Origin: Deltaproteobacteria bacterium
GTDB lineage: Bacteria > Myxococcota_A > Polyangia > Polyangiales > Houyiibacteriaceae
NCBI GenBank assembly: GCA_017644045.1
Contig: JAEPMI010000012.1
Span: 62,001-126,000, forward strand
Length of the DNA: 64,000 nt
Direction of reading: 5' to 3'
The notes below the pieces were generated by a model. It worked only from the letters and a program-made list of their open reading frames with translations, did not search any database and was not told where the DNA came from. Shown piece by piece: positions 34,702 to 45,415 of the stretch; position 1 is the first letter of the stretch, and the number at the start of each line of letters is the position of its first letter. A program made the position numbers and the translations under genes.

Positions 34702-35754
34702 TCAGAGGCAGGGGTCCGCGGCCATCGGGATCCACTCCACCGGGCCAACGAGCGCCTGGATGGAGGTGCAGCGCAAGCTCTCGGTGCAGGACAACTCGCC
34801 AGCGTCGTTGGAGATGCAGAACCCGGAGCGCGCAATCTGGAAGAACCCGGATGCACCGGTTGCGAAGACCTCCTTTGGCGGCCCCGAGCGATGACCGTCG
34901 CGCCCCACCTCGGCACCTACCCGGTCCCAGCAAACCACGCGTCCGTCGGCCCCCGTCAGAGCGCATACACCGGGAAGCAACGCCTTCACGCCGCTGAGCC
35001 CAACGTCCTCGGGCGGTGTCGCGGCACGCCCCGCCACCCCACCGCTGGAGCACTCAACGCGTCCATCGACCGTTCGCCCGCAGAACCCTCCACTGCTCGA
35101 AGGCACGAGCTCCTCGTAGACGAACGGCCCCTCCCAGCGCACTTCCGCTCCCGAGGACGAGTCCACCAGCAGCAAGTCACGATTCCCCGTGAGGAACACC
35201 AGACCGGACGGAGAGACTTCCACCACATCCATCACGTCCGCCATCGAGTCCGCTTCCCATCCCGACCCCGGATGCCATGTCAGCAACTCGCCGAACTCGG
35301 ACACCATCGTTCGATGCGTCAGCCTCCGTACCGGACGATCCCACACCTTCTCGGGAGAGTCGGGGCAGGACTCGGTGCAACCACGGGACGTTCTGCACCG
35401 ATAGCATCCCCAGCAGTAGCCGCCGGCTTCCGTGGCTGCACAGACGCCTCTGCCAACAGTCTCGACCGCGACGACAGCCTCCGGCAGAACGAATTCGGAG
35501 ACAGACGCCCCCTGCTGCGCAGACACCGAGGCGCAGCGGACGGTCGGGCCAGATGCAACGCACATCGAAGGCCCAAACTCAGCCGTCGCCATGTGTCGAA
35601 GCTGGTCTTCACTTGTGAACTCGAGGAATCTCCGTGGGCCAAGCTGCTCGCGACCAGTGGTGGCTGTGTACGGAGCTTCGACATTGTCGGATCCTGACTC
35701 TCCAGCACAGCCATGGACAGCCCCTGCCACGAGGATCCAGAGCAGTCTGTGCAT
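34702..35754 (-). CDS. Lipoprotein with RCC1-like repeats, candidate immunity partner of the RHS tip
   Basis: A 350-residue lipoprotein (start ATG 35754, lipobox HGCAG). The mature part has repeated short strands ending in G-x-V-x-C (GPTVRCA, DGRVECSS, DGRVVCWD), the pattern of secreted RCC1-like propellers in myxobacteria, and about sixteen cysteines. It lies 16 nt downstream of the RHS tip gene on the same strand, the place where RHS/CDI systems encode immunity proteins. That role is inference; RCC1-like lipoproteins are also common in these genomes on their own. Confidence 0.6.
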   Translation of the reverse strand: MHRLLWILVAGAVHGCAGESGSDNVEAPYTATTGREQLGPRRFLEFTSEDQLRHMATAEFGPSMCVASGPTVRCASVSAQQGASVSEFVLPEAVVAVETVGRGVCAATEAGGYCWGCYRCRTSRGCTESCPDSPEKVWDRPVRRLTHRTMVSEFGELLTWHPGSGWEADSMADVMDVVEVSPSGLVFLTGNRDLLLVDSSSGAEVRWEGPFVYEELVPSSSGGFCGRTVDGRVECSSGGVAGRAATPPEDVGLSGVKALLPGVCALTGADGRVVCWDRVGAEVGRDGHRSGPPKEVFATGASGFFQIARSGFCISNDAGELSCTESLRCTSIQALVGPVEWIPMAADPCL

Positions 35755-35770
35755 GACTCGGCCCAACACG

Positions 35771-37291
35771 CTACTGACTCCGAGCCGAGGGTGGCGGCGT
35801 CGACGGAGGCATGTACCGTCTGCTCTGGCTCGGGCCGCGACGCCTACCTCCCTCTGCTGGGGCCGCGTATACCTCCCTCGCGTAGGTTCCATCGGAAACG
35901 CTCGCCCCGTTGAACCCGACTCCATAGTACCCCCGATATGCGGTTACCGACACCTCGCGACCTTCGATGGTGAGGAAAGCATCGACGGAGTTCAGGAAGC
36001 TCTGGTCCTGACCAGTGTAGCAGGTGAGCAGCATTACTCTCATTGGGCCGTCGGTCGTTGCGTGCTCACGAACCGCATCCCAGAACATCGCCGACATCGG
36101 GTCGGTCGTTTGGTCTGGGGGTCGGAGAGAACTCGAGCTTGACCACGTCACTGTCCCGGACCCATCAGCCGCGTCGCCGTGCCCGAGGATGATCAGGTTC
36201 TGAATCTCGACATTGTCGCCCAGAGCCCGGATCGTCGCCGTCGCCCAAGATGTTGAGAACATTCCACCGCGGACCCGAGAGTTGGAATAGCCTCGTGCCA
36301 CCTCGCGAGCATGCGGGCCCCACGCTCCCGCTTCATTCGGCTGGCCTGTAACGCGCATGAGTACCCGCCGAGCTCGCCTCCTGTGCATCCTTCGGTCGCT
36401 CGCGGGGATGTCCTCGCCGGTGGTGACCAAGATCAGCGTAATCCTCTCAATGTCGGGACTCGTTGTGTCAGCCGTGCGCTCACCCCCGTCCCCCTCGGGA
36501 CGGGCAGGTCCAGACTCGGTTGCTGGGTTCGGGTCGCCCCCCCCCGCATCTGCTCCCACCCGCGGGCCTCGACCCGGCGCAGGAGACGGAGGTGGGTCGA
36601 GATTCTCGCCGCTCTCGACGTCGAAAGGGGAGTCCAGCCCCTCGCCAGATTCGACAACCCCAGTTGGTCCTTGTGGCGTCAGCCCGAGCGGGTCCACGAA
36701 GTTCCGCGGCTGGTTCCACACGTACGAGTACGGGTGCCGGCCCTGGATGCCCAGCGGCCGAGCGATGATCGGATCGGGGCTAAGCATGTGCTTGGTCCCG
36801 ACCGCGTAATCGCGGCCACCCATCTCGACGATGCCCAACTTGCCCGTCTCGCGGTGGCCAGTCAGCCCTCGCTCACCGGGCACGGTCGAGTCTGTGATGG
36901 GCGTGGACCAGGAGACCCCATAGTCGTCGCCGTAGGGCGCGCGGACCCGCTCTTCGATGACGTCTCCGGACTCGTTCGTCATCACACGCGCCGAGCCGAT
37001 GTCGTCGGTGTGGTTGTAGACCAGTGTCATCTCGGGCTCGCCGGACTTGCGTGCGCCGGTCGCGATGACTCTGCCGCCCGCACGAATGACGATCGACTCG
37101 TCCAAGTCCTTCGTCATCTCGTAGTCGTCGAAGCGGTAGGTGTGGCCCTCGGGCGTGACCTCGAGCCGACGGTTGCCCAGCGCGTCGTAGTGGTACTGCG
37201 CCTCCACGCCGTCTGGGTTCTTCACCTTGCGGATCGCGCCGAACGCCGTCCACTCGACCGACCAGTGGACGCCAGAGACCATTCTGAGCAT
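35771..37291 (-). pseudogene. RHS core C-terminal fragment with a possible caspase-like tip domain
   Basis: A 506-residue reading frame begins (ATG 37291) in the middle of an RHS repeat (WTAFGAIRKV, YHYDALGNRR). It runs through the RHS core (NHTDDIGSARVMTNESGDV, YGDDYG, LTGHRETGKLGI, RDYAVGTKHMLSPDP) to the tip-joining PYSYVWNQPRNFVDPLGL. After a Gly/Pro/Asp linker, a variable domain of about 190 residues contains LIILGHGDA (His371) and MLLTCYTGQ (Cys424). The 53-residue His-Cys spacing and flanking strands fit caspase-like (clan CD) peptidases. The large N-terminal RHS shell is missing; upstream DNA belongs to another gene. It is either a decayed gene or an orphan toxin tip. Confidence 0.72.
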
Positions 37292-37353
37292 CGATCGAGA
37301 ACCGTGACGGAATATTCCAACCCAACGCCATCGGTCGCCCGAGCCGGCGGCGC

Positions 37354-38310
37354 TCACTCGCGCAGGTACTTCTCCCACCAGGTGAACGGAACCTGGTACG
37401 CGGCCGGGGTGTTGTCTCCGGCGTGCGAGGCGAGCCCGTTCCGTCCGACGTAGTAGTCGGCGACCTGGTTGCGGGCTCCGCTCGAGAGATCCGTATCTCC
37501 CACCGCGATCGCGTGGATGTGATCGGGCCATGGGCCCTGACTGGCCGTGCGGAGCCAAGCGGCGAAGCCCACCCTCCGCATCGCCCGCACGGTCTCCCAC
37601 CGTTGGGTCGTCGACAGGTCGCGCACGCTCACGTCGACCGAGCCGCCACCATCGTGGGTGCCTGCGGACGCCGCCACGCCACCGGCATTGTACGAGCCCT
37701 GGGTGACCCGGATGTCGTGGTCGAGCATCGACCGGGCCTCGTCGAGCATGTCCCGCGTCCGCTGGTTGACCGTGCTCCCCGAGTGCGTCGTGCGACCCCC
37801 GACCATCACGGGGCGCTCGACGATGAATCGTCCCTCGCCCAGCGCTCGGAGCGACGTCGGACCGGGGATGCCGTTGGCGTCGAGTCCCGAGTAGCCGAGG
37901 CGCTCCTGCCAACCGGAATAGGCGGCGGCGGTCTCGTTGCCGAACCAGCCGTCCACGGTCACGTCGAAGCCCTCGTCGGCGAGGGCCTGCTGCACCCGCT
38001 CGACGGCGGCGTCGCCCGGGAGCGAGGGCTGATCGCCCCGGAAGGGCTCCACCTGCGACTGCACCACGAGCCGGTCCATGAGGATCGTCGGGAGCGCGTC
38101 GACGCCGCCGTCCTCCGGGACCAGCGGTCCGGCGTCCCACCCTCCGTCGTCCGGGGCGGAGGCATCTCGCGCCACCTCGCCGGCGTCGGATGTGGCCGCA
38201 GCGTCCGCCGAGGCGTCGGGCGCCAGGTCGTCGCCCGCCGTGGAGCCGCAGGCGGACAGGAGGAGCAACGCGAGCCAGGGGCCCTTGGTTCTCGACGCGT
38301 GGGGAAGCAT
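37354..38310 (-). CDS. Lipoprotein with peptidoglycan-binding domain and M15-like peptidase domain
   Basis: A 318-residue lipoprotein (start ATG 38310, lipobox LSACG) with a long Asp/Ala linker, a peptidoglycan-binding-1 module (AVERVQQALADEGFDVTVDG, WFGNETAAAY, residues about 88-150) and a C-terminal domain. The latter contains SAGTHDGGGSVDVSVRDL and WPDHIHAIAVGD, giving the H-x6-D...H zinc-site layout of LAS-type (D-Ala-D-Ala carboxypeptidase/M15) peptidases. Likely a cell-wall hydrolase tethered to a membrane. It is divergent from the URC1-type gene, across a 269-bp gap. Confidence 0.78.
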   Translation of the reverse strand: MLPHASRTKGPWLALLLLSACGSTAGDDLAPDASADAAATSDAGEVARDASAPDDGGWDAGPLVPEDGGVDALPTILMDRLVVQSQVEPFRGDQPSLPGDAAVERVQQALADEGFDVTVDGWFGNETAAAYSGWQERLGYSGLDANGIPGPTSLRALGEGRFIVERPVMVGGRTTHSGSTVNQRTRDMLDEARSMLDHDIRVTQGSYNAGGVAASAGTHDGGGSVDVSVRDLSTTQRWETVRAMRRVGFAAWLRTASQGPWPDHIHAIAVGDTDLSSGARNQVADYYVGRNGLASHAGDNTPAAYQVPFTWWEKYLRE

Positions 38311-38579
38311 GGCTGCGGAATCTGCAACCGACGTTCCAGCGGGAGCTCCCCCTCGAACACCCACGTTCTCCCCACGATGCGCCCCCCGCTGCTGCGCACC
38401 AACGCGCGGTCCCGGGCGGCGGCGACCAACAACTGATCACGACTGCTCACCGGAGTTCGCTTGAAAACACGGCGCGTAAATGGGATGCAAACCGCTTCCC
38501 CCGGCGCACGCCGCCGGGGCGATGGTGCGGGGTGGCGCCTTCGATGCCTCCCCGACCGAGACACGAGGACAGCGACCCG

Positions 38580-39853
<1,274 letters not shown>

Positions 39854-39857
<4 letters not shown>

Positions 39858-41080
39858 GCACCCCGCACACGGCGCGTTTCCTGCTGGAGCCCGCCGCCAT
39901 TCGAGAGCGCTGCAACGACGTGCTCGCCGCCGGTCTCGACGGGCAGCTCGAGCACTTCGCGGTCGACCTGGACGCGCTCTCGTCGGTGGCCACCCGGGTG
40001 GTCGAGACCACGAAGAGCCGCTACCCGGACCTCGCGATCCCCTACCACAGTCGGTGGGGCCACTTTCGCGTGGGCGGCATCGATCGCGTCGCCGACTTCG
40101 AGAAGCGCATCGGCCACCTCGACGAGCGCGAGAAGGGGCGCAAACGTTTCGCGCTGGTGATCACGAGCGTGCTGCTCGACGCCGGCGCCGGCCCCGACTG
40201 GAGCTACCGGGAAGGCCGCGCGACCTACGCGCGCTCGGAGGGGCTCGCGGTCGCGAGCTACCACATGTTCGTGGAGGGCGCGTTCTCGGCGATGAAGGCC
40301 GACGCGCTGCGCGCCGACGCCGACGAGCTCGTGGACATGGACGAGGAGATCGCCACCGGCTTCCAGGTCCGGGACGACAACCCCCTCGTCGGTCTCGAAG
40401 GGCGCTCGGAGCTGATGCGTCAGCTCGGCGCCGCCATCGTGGCCCGCCCCGACATCTTCGGCGACGAGGGTCGCCTCGGCGGTCTCTTCGACCACCTCAT
40501 GGGTCAGGTCGAGGGCGAGCGCATCGCCGCGCCGACGATCCTCTCGGCCGTCCTCGAGGGGCTGGGCTCCGTCTGGCCCGGCCGCATCGAGCGCGACGGA
40601 CTCTCGCTCGGTGACACCTGGCCGCACCCCGCCGCGGGCGCCGCAGACGAGAACGAGGACACGCGCGGGCTGGTGCCCTTCCACAAGCTCAGCCAGTGGT
40701 TGACCTACTCGCTCCTCGAGCCGCTCGAGGCGGCGGGCGTGACCGTGACCGACCTGGACCAGCTCACCGGCCTCGCCGAGTACCGCAACGGCGGGCTCTT
40801 CGTGGACGGTGGCGTGCTGGTGCCGAAACACGAGTCGGTCATCGCCGAGGCGCACGCACCGAGCTCCGAGATCGTCGTGGAGTGGCGCGCGCTGACGATC
40901 GCCCTGCTCGACCGACTCGCCGTCGACGTCCGTGCGCAGATCGGCCTCGACGCGGCGCTCTTCCCCCTCGCGAAGGTCCTCGAGGGCGGCACGTGGCACG
41001 CCGGCCGCGAGATCGCGCGCGAGCTGCGCGCGGACGGGACGCCCCCCATCCGCATCGAGTCCGACGGAACGGTCTTCTAG
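39854..41080 (+). CDS. DUF1688 protein, URC4/urg3 family
   Basis: The 408-residue cytoplasmic protein matches DUF1688 across its length: RFLLEPAAIRERCNDVLAAG start, IPYHSRWGHFRVGGIDR, WSYREG, RSEGLAVASYHMF, RPDIFGDEGRLGGLFDH and FHKLSQWLTYSLLEPLE. DUF1688 includes yeast Urc4, which is required for uracil catabolism with an undefined reaction. It starts within the stop of the cyclohydrolase gene (ATGA), so the two are made together. Its stop is directly against that of the convergent downstream gene. Confidence 0.87.
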
Positions 41081-42100
41081 CTACGACTCCCAGGAGCAGA
41101 GCGCCGCGGCGAAGTCGGCGGCGCTCTTCAGCTCCGGCCGGCCGAGCAGCCCCATGCGCGGGGCGAGCGCGCTGGAGGGCGCCGTGCCGGCGAACCAGCC
41201 GCGCATGGACGCCTGGTGTGCGAGGCTGTCCCGCCAGCCCTCGAGGAAGGCCCGAGTCTTCGGCTCCCTCCGGCGTGTCACCCAGCAGGTCTCCGCCACG
41301 ACCGAGAGCGGTAGCTCGGTCACCGGGTCGACGAACGCGAACACCAGCTCGATGTGGACGCCGCCAAGCCAGCCGCCGGTGAAGGCACCGCTCCCCCTGT
41401 CCACCAGCCCATCCCCGAAACGGTGCGGGAGCAGCTCATCGAGAATCGTTCCCAGCAACTCCTGCTCGGCCGGCGGAAGCGCCACCATCGGACCGCCATT
41501 CGGCAAGGTGGGCATCGCTCGCCGAATCGCATCCGCGAGCTCGGTGCGCGAGGAGGACGCCAGCAGTCCACCCGTCGGACGGGGTCGTTCCAGGTCGAGC
41601 GCTCCGACCCCCATCGCGCTCAGCATGGCTCGCATCGCCATCGGGTCCTCGCTGGCGGCCCAAGCGGCCTCGAGCCCCTGGCGCGCCGGTCCCCATCGTT
41701 CTTCCCAAGCGGGCGACGGAGCCCCATCGCGACGGACCTCGAAGAGCAAGCGCGCCAAGGGGTCGAGGGCGTCGACGTGTCGCTCGATGGCTTCCTCCCA
41801 CTGCGCCGCGCTCGGGAGCTCGGGGACGGCCTCTCGGAGGCGCGCCGGCTCGTCCGGGCCCACGTCCACGCGTACCCAGACTCCGTCGTGCCGACGCGCC
41901 CGAAAGCGCCAGCGCGTCACGCGTCCCTCACGCTCCTCGGTCTCGATCGGATCGAGCGTCATCAATCCGAGACGCCCGGCGTGGCGGAGGACCTCGATCA
42001 TCGAGGCCACATCGTCGGCGGCGTCCCACGCCGACGGGTCTTCGGGCGGCAACCCTCCGTCGAGTCGGCTCAGCTGAAGGGCGATCCGCGAGCTCATCAC
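41081..42100 (-). CDS. Hypothetical protein
   Basis: A 339-residue soluble protein with no signal peptide or membrane segment. It is rich in Trp, Arg and Glu, with a likely alpha/beta N-terminal half (RLGLMTLDPIETEEREGRVT) and a C-terminal region containing GGWLGGVHIELVFAFVDPVT. No motif was recognised. It is convergent with the DUF1688 gene (stops adjacent) and precedes nothing on its own strand for 43 nt, after which the GST gene lies upstream of it; it may be cotranscribed with that gene. Confidence 0.65.
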   Translation of the reverse strand: MMSSRIALQLSRLDGGLPPEDPSAWDAADDVASMIEVLRHAGRLGLMTLDPIETEEREGRVTRWRFRARRHDGVWVRVDVGPDEPARLREAVPELPSAAQWEEAIERHVDALDPLARLLFEVRRDGAPSPAWEERWGPARQGLEAAWAASEDPMAMRAMLSAMGVGALDLERPRPTGGLLASSSRTELADAIRRAMPTLPNGGPMVALPPAEQELLGTILDELLPHRFGDGLVDRGSGAFTGGWLGGVHIELVFAFVDPVTELPLSVVAETCWVTRRREPKTRAFLEGWRDSLAHQASMRGWFAGTAPSSALAPRMGLLGRPELKSAADFAAALCSWES

Positions 42101-42143
42101 CCAGCGTACGCCACGGACGCCAGGAAGCTTCCGTGCGCCCGGC

Positions 42144-42779
42144 TCAGCTCGCGAGGGCTTCGCGGCGCTCCTGTTGCGCCCGGTAGAGCGGGAGCTCGTC
42201 GGCGACCGCCCGTGCGACGCTCGGGCGCTTCGCGAGCCGGGCGTGATAGGCGGCGAGCAGGGGCCAATCCGAGAGCTCGATCGGCGTCGCCACCGTCCAC
42301 TGAAGGGTGGTGAAGAGGTAGCAGTCGGCGACGCTGAAGTCGCTCAGCAGGAAGTCGTGTTCGGCGAGGCGTCGCTCGACGTGCGGGAAGCGCGCGCGAG
42401 CCCGGCTCCGGGCGTAGACCTTCACCACCTCGTCGGAGGTGGGGTCGAAGTGCGGGTAGAAGACCCCCTTGTGGATCTCGCTGCCGACGAAGCTGAGCCA
42501 CTGGCGCACTTCGTCGCGCTCGCCCTGCGGGGCGAGGCCCGCGTCCGGATAGGCATCGGCGATGTGGAGCAGGACCGCGGCGTTCTCGGTGAGAACCCGC
42601 CCGTCGTCCCGGCGGAGCGCGGGAACGGTCCCGATGGGATGGATCTCGCGGTAGTCGCCGCCACCGACGATCTCCTTGGTGAGCCGATCGACCTCGATGG
42701 CCTCGAAGTCGGCACCGGCCTCGTAGAGCGCGATGCGGCAGGCGAGCGAACAGGTGAGCGGGGCGAAGTAGAGCTGCAT
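42144..42779 (-). CDS. Glutathione S-transferase
   Basis: A 211-residue protein with an N-terminal thioredoxin-like half (MQLYFAPLTCSLACRIALYE, then IGTVPALRRDDGRVLTENAA, with the cis-proline in TVPAL and the E/N-binding LTENAAVLLHIAD) and an all-helical C-terminal half. CSLACR in place of a Ser/Tyr suggests the beta class, in which a cysteine contacts glutathione. Start ATG 42779 follows GGAGG. It is divergent from a LysR gene across a region holding LysR-type boxes. Confidence 0.88.
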   Translation of the reverse strand: MQLYFAPLTCSLACRIALYEAGADFEAIEVDRLTKEIVGGGDYREIHPIGTVPALRRDDGRVLTENAAVLLHIADAYPDAGLAPQGERDEVRQWLSFVGSEIHKGVFYPHFDPTSDEVVKVYARSRARARFPHVERRLAEHDFLLSDFSVADCYLFTTLQWTVATPIELSDWPLLAAYHARLAKRPSVARAVADELPLYRAQQERREALAS

Positions 42780-42820
42780 GGACGATTCCTCCTGCCCGAC
42801 GGAGTCACCCGATTCACCGT

Positions 42821-42866
42821 ATGCGTCCAACGCATTTTGATCATATGATCGATGCGTCATGCGCAT
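42821..42866. promoter_or_regulatory. Two ATGCG-N5-CGCAT LysR boxes in the GST-lysR gap
   Basis: ATGCGTCCAACGCAT (42821-42835) and ATGCGTCATGCGCAT (42852-42866) are both perfect 5-bp inverted repeats with a 5-nt spacer and contain the T-N11-A motif of LysR operators. Their centres are 31 bp apart, about three helical turns. The second overlaps the lysR start codon (42859). A perfect palindrome GATCATATGATC (42839-42850) lies between them. Confidence 0.8.
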
Positions 42867-43779
42867 TCCATCGCCGAACCTCGACGTCCGTGACCTCCGC
42901 GTGGTGCTCGCGCTCCGCGAGGCGGGCACCACGGCATCGGCCGCCGAGGCCCTCCACCTGTCACAGTCGGCGGTGAGCAGGGCGCTCGCCGTCGCGGAGG
43001 ACCGCGCCGGTGTCGCGCTCTTCACGCGGACGCCGAACGGGCTGGTACCGACGGACGCCGGCGAGATGCTCGCGAGCCGCGCGCCCTCCATGCTCGCCGC
43101 GATCTCGAGCCTGGAGCGTCAGCTCCGAGAGCCTGCACCGAAACCACGCGTCGTGCGCTTCGCCGCCGAGTGCCACATGTGTTACCCGTGGCTCACGAAG
43201 GTGGTGGTCGAGCTGAAGCGCTCGGCACCGCACTTGGACCTACGGCTCCCAGCCGAGCACGTCCACGATACCCGCGGCGCCCTCGAGCGGGGCGACGTGG
43301 ACGCGGCGATGCTCATGGGCCGCGCGCCGAAGGGCACCCGCTCGCGCGCGCTCTTCGAAGACGAGCTCGTGTTCCTCATGGCGGCGGACCACCCCGCCGC
43401 CGAAGGGCTCACCAAAGCCGCGCTGCGCTCGCACCCGATCCTGTGCAGCACCGCGCGCAACGGCGACCACTGGTTCGTCCGAACGATCTTCGGTTCCAAG
43501 GTCCCGCGACTCCGAGTCCAACGTTTCGCGGTCACCGAGGCCATCGTGGAGTTCGCGCGCGCCGGCCTCGGAATCGGGGTGTTGAGCGAATGGGTCACGG
43601 AGGCGTACCTGGGTCCGGGCACGGGCCTCGTGACTCGGCGCCTTCCGAAGGGTCCGCTCCTCCGCTCCTGGCGGCTGGCCCATCGGCCCGAAGCGACGCC
43701 CTTCGTCGAGCCGCTGGCCAGCGCCATCGCGGCCGCCCTCCCCCGCCGACGAGCCGTCGACTTTTTCGGGAGCCGGTGA
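42859..43779 (+). CDS. LysR family transcriptional regulator
   Basis: A 306-residue regulator with an N-terminal helix-turn-helix (REAGTTASAAEALHLSQSAV, residues about 17-60) and a periplasmic-binding-like effector domain. It has the divergent LysR arrangement with the GST gene, with two ATGCG-N5-CGCAT boxes in the shared region, one overlapping its own start, which implies autoregulation. The uracil phosphoribosyltransferase gene starts 12 nt after its stop and is probably cotranscribed with it. Confidence 0.9.
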   Translation: MRIPSPNLDVRDLRVVLALREAGTTASAAEALHLSQSAVSRALAVAEDRAGVALFTRTPNGLVPTDAGEMLASRAPSMLAAISSLERQLREPAPKPRVVRFAAECHMCYPWLTKVVVELKRSAPHLDLRLPAEHVHDTRGALERGDVDAAMLMGRAPKGTRSRALFEDELVFLMAADHPAAEGLTKAALRSHPILCSTARNGDHWFVRTIFGSKVPRLRVQRFAVTEAIVEFARAGLGIGVLSEWVTEAYLGPGTGLVTRRLPKGPLLRSWRLAHRPEATPFVEPLASAIAAALPRRRAVDFFGSR

Positions 43780-43791
43780 TAGGGACGGCGG

Positions 43792-44421
43792 ATGGCTGAC
43801 GTCACCGTCATCGACCACCCGCTGGTCCAGCACAAGCTCACCCTCATGCGCCGCAAGGAGACACCCACCAACGTCTTCCGGCAGCTGCTCGAAGAGATCA
43901 GCATGCTCATGGGCTACGAGGTCACCCGCGACCTGCCGCTCTCGAAGGAGCGCATCGAGACCCCGCTGACCGAGATGGACGCGCCGGTGCTCGCCGGCAA
44001 GAAGGTCGTCCTCGTGTCCATCCTCCGCGCGGGCGACGGCATCCTCAGCGGCTGCCTCAAGCTCTTGCCCTCCGCGCGCGTCGGCCACATCGGCCTCTAC
44101 CGGGACCCCAAGACGCTGGTCGCGGTCGAGTACTACTTCAAGATCCCGGAGGAGATCGAAGACCGCGACGTGATCGTGGTCGATCCGATGCTCGCCACCG
44201 GCAACTCCGCGATCGCCGCCGTCGAGCGCATCGCGGAGCTGAAGCCGAAGTCGCTCAAGTTCCTCTGCCTCCTCGCGGCGCCGGAGGGCATCGCCGAGTT
44301 CCACGACGCCCACCCGAACGTGCCCATCTACACGGCCTCGGTCGACGAGAAGCTCAACGAGAAGGGCTACATCCTCCCGGGCCTGGGCGACGCCGGCGAC
44401 CGCCTCTTCGGCACGAAGTAG
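43792..44421 (+). CDS. upp: Uracil phosphoribosyltransferase
   Basis: A 209-residue PRTase with the N-terminal [12 protein letters not shown], the PRPP-binding [14 protein letters not shown] and the uracil-site [17 protein letters not shown], all standard for Upp. It makes UMP from uracil and PRPP. In the URC route the same reaction, done by Urc6, is the first step of uracil breakdown, and URC1- and URC4-type genes lie 2.7 kb upstream on the same strand. No uracil permease (uraA) is adjacent, as would be usual for a salvage operon. Confidence 0.95.
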   Translation: MADVTVIDHPLVQHKLTLMRRKETPTNVFRQLLEEISMLMGYEVTRDLPLSKERIETPLTEMDAPVLAGKKVVLVSILRAGDGILSGCLKLLPSARVGHIGLYRDPKTLVAVEYYFKIPEEIEDRDVIVVDPMLATGNSAIAAVERIAELKPKSLKFLCLLAAPEGIAEFHDAHPNVPIYTASVDEKLNEKGYILPGLGDAGDRLFGTK

Positions 44422-44463
44422 GGCCACGGAGTTGCCGCGAAGCGGCCTACTTCTTCCCGTGCC
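44410..44463 (+). terminator. Long hairpin at the end of upp (putative terminator)
   Basis: GAAGTAGGGCC at 44415-44425, spanning the upp stop codon, pairs with GGCCTACTTC at 44443-44452 with one bulge. Outer bases GGCACG and CGTGCC extend the stem around an asymmetric interior loop. There is no clear U-run after it, so termination is plausible but unproven. Confidence 0.4.
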
Positions 44464-44499
44464 CTTGCCCTCGCCCTCGAGAGTGCCCGACGATGAGGC

Positions 44500-45405
44500 A
44501 TGGGGACACGGGGAACATCGAGCACCTTCACCGAGCTCAAGGGCCGCGCCATGCGCGAGGCCTACCGCCGCGAGCTGATCCCGGTCGCGCTCCTCTGGCC
44601 GCAGGCCGCCGCCGGCGTCCACGACTGGGCCCGCGGCATCGCCAAAGAGCTCGAACCACACTTGGGCGAGCGTGCGCGCCCGGCGGTCGCCGAGCTCATG
44701 GCCGCCGTCTATCGGCGTCGCTACGACGTCCTCCGCGGACGGCACGACTGGCTCCCCGAGCGAGACGACGACGCCGTCCGCGATCTCTTCGCCGCGCTGA
44801 CCCTCGTCTCCAAGCGCAACCACTGGCTCTTCGCAGCCCTCGGCGGCCCGCCCTCGGCGGTCGGAAAGGCGCGGGGCGCGGCGTGGGTCCTCCGCTTCGG
44901 CATGAAGGAGCGCTGGGTCGAGTGCGCCACCCACCTCGGCGAGCTGCTCATCACACTGACCGACGTCCTGCCGAAGGAGCTCCCTCGAGCCCGCGGCATC
45001 GTCGCCTCGATCTGCTTCGCGATGGGCGAGCGCTACGCGAAGCGCGTCCACCGCGCGTTCGGACTGCCCAGCGTCGAGAGCGGCGGCGACCCGGTCGAGC
45101 TCGCGATCGAGATCCTCCGGGTCGGCGAGTACGTCTTCCACGTGAACCCCGACCACTGGTCGGGGAACGACACCGCGACCCATGAAGGCTACCTCGAGGG
45201 CGACGCCTGTCTGTGGTGGAGCCGCCCGGGCTGGACCCGCGGCCATTGCGGCATCTTCGGCCAGTTCCAGGCAGGCGTGTGCTCGGTCTTCGGCCTCAAG
45301 TACCTGCTCGCCAAGACCATCCCCAAACACGGTGGGGACACCTGCCGCGTCACCCTGACCCCGCTCAAGCGGAGCCGCGAGGGGCTCCCCGTCCACGCAT
45401 GCTAG
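44500..45405 (+). CDS. Hypothetical protein
   Basis: A 301-residue soluble protein, mostly helical in its first 200 residues (AVAELMAAVYRRRYDVLRGR and similar). The C-terminal third contains GHCGIFGQFQAGVCSVFGLK and GGDTCRVTLTP, with four cysteines. The C-terminal segment recalls the CR-x-x-L-x-P endings of V4R-type or other small-molecule-binding domains, but I do not recognise it. A second in-frame ATG at 44551 is possible. The downstream DUF3829 gene starts 10 nt after it, so the two are probably an operon. Confidence 0.7.
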   Translation: MGTRGTSSTFTELKGRAMREAYRRELIPVALLWPQAAAGVHDWARGIAKELEPHLGERARPAVAELMAAVYRRRYDVLRGRHDWLPERDDDAVRDLFAALTLVSKRNHWLFAALGGPPSAVGKARGAAWVLRFGMKERWVECATHLGELLITLTDVLPKELPRARGIVASICFAMGERYAKRVHRAFGLPSVESGGDPVELAIEILRVGEYVFHVNPDHWSGNDTATHEGYLEGDACLWWSRPGWTRGHCGIFGQFQAGVCSVFGLKYLLAKTIPKHGGDTCRVTLTPLKRSREGLPVHAC

Positions 45406-45415
45406 CGTCGCGACC

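Noticed and set aside
37292-38440. Upstream extension of the RHS frame to 38440
   Set aside because: The extra 383 codons are an out-of-frame reading of the M15-like lipoprotein gene; RHS similarity begins only near 37291.
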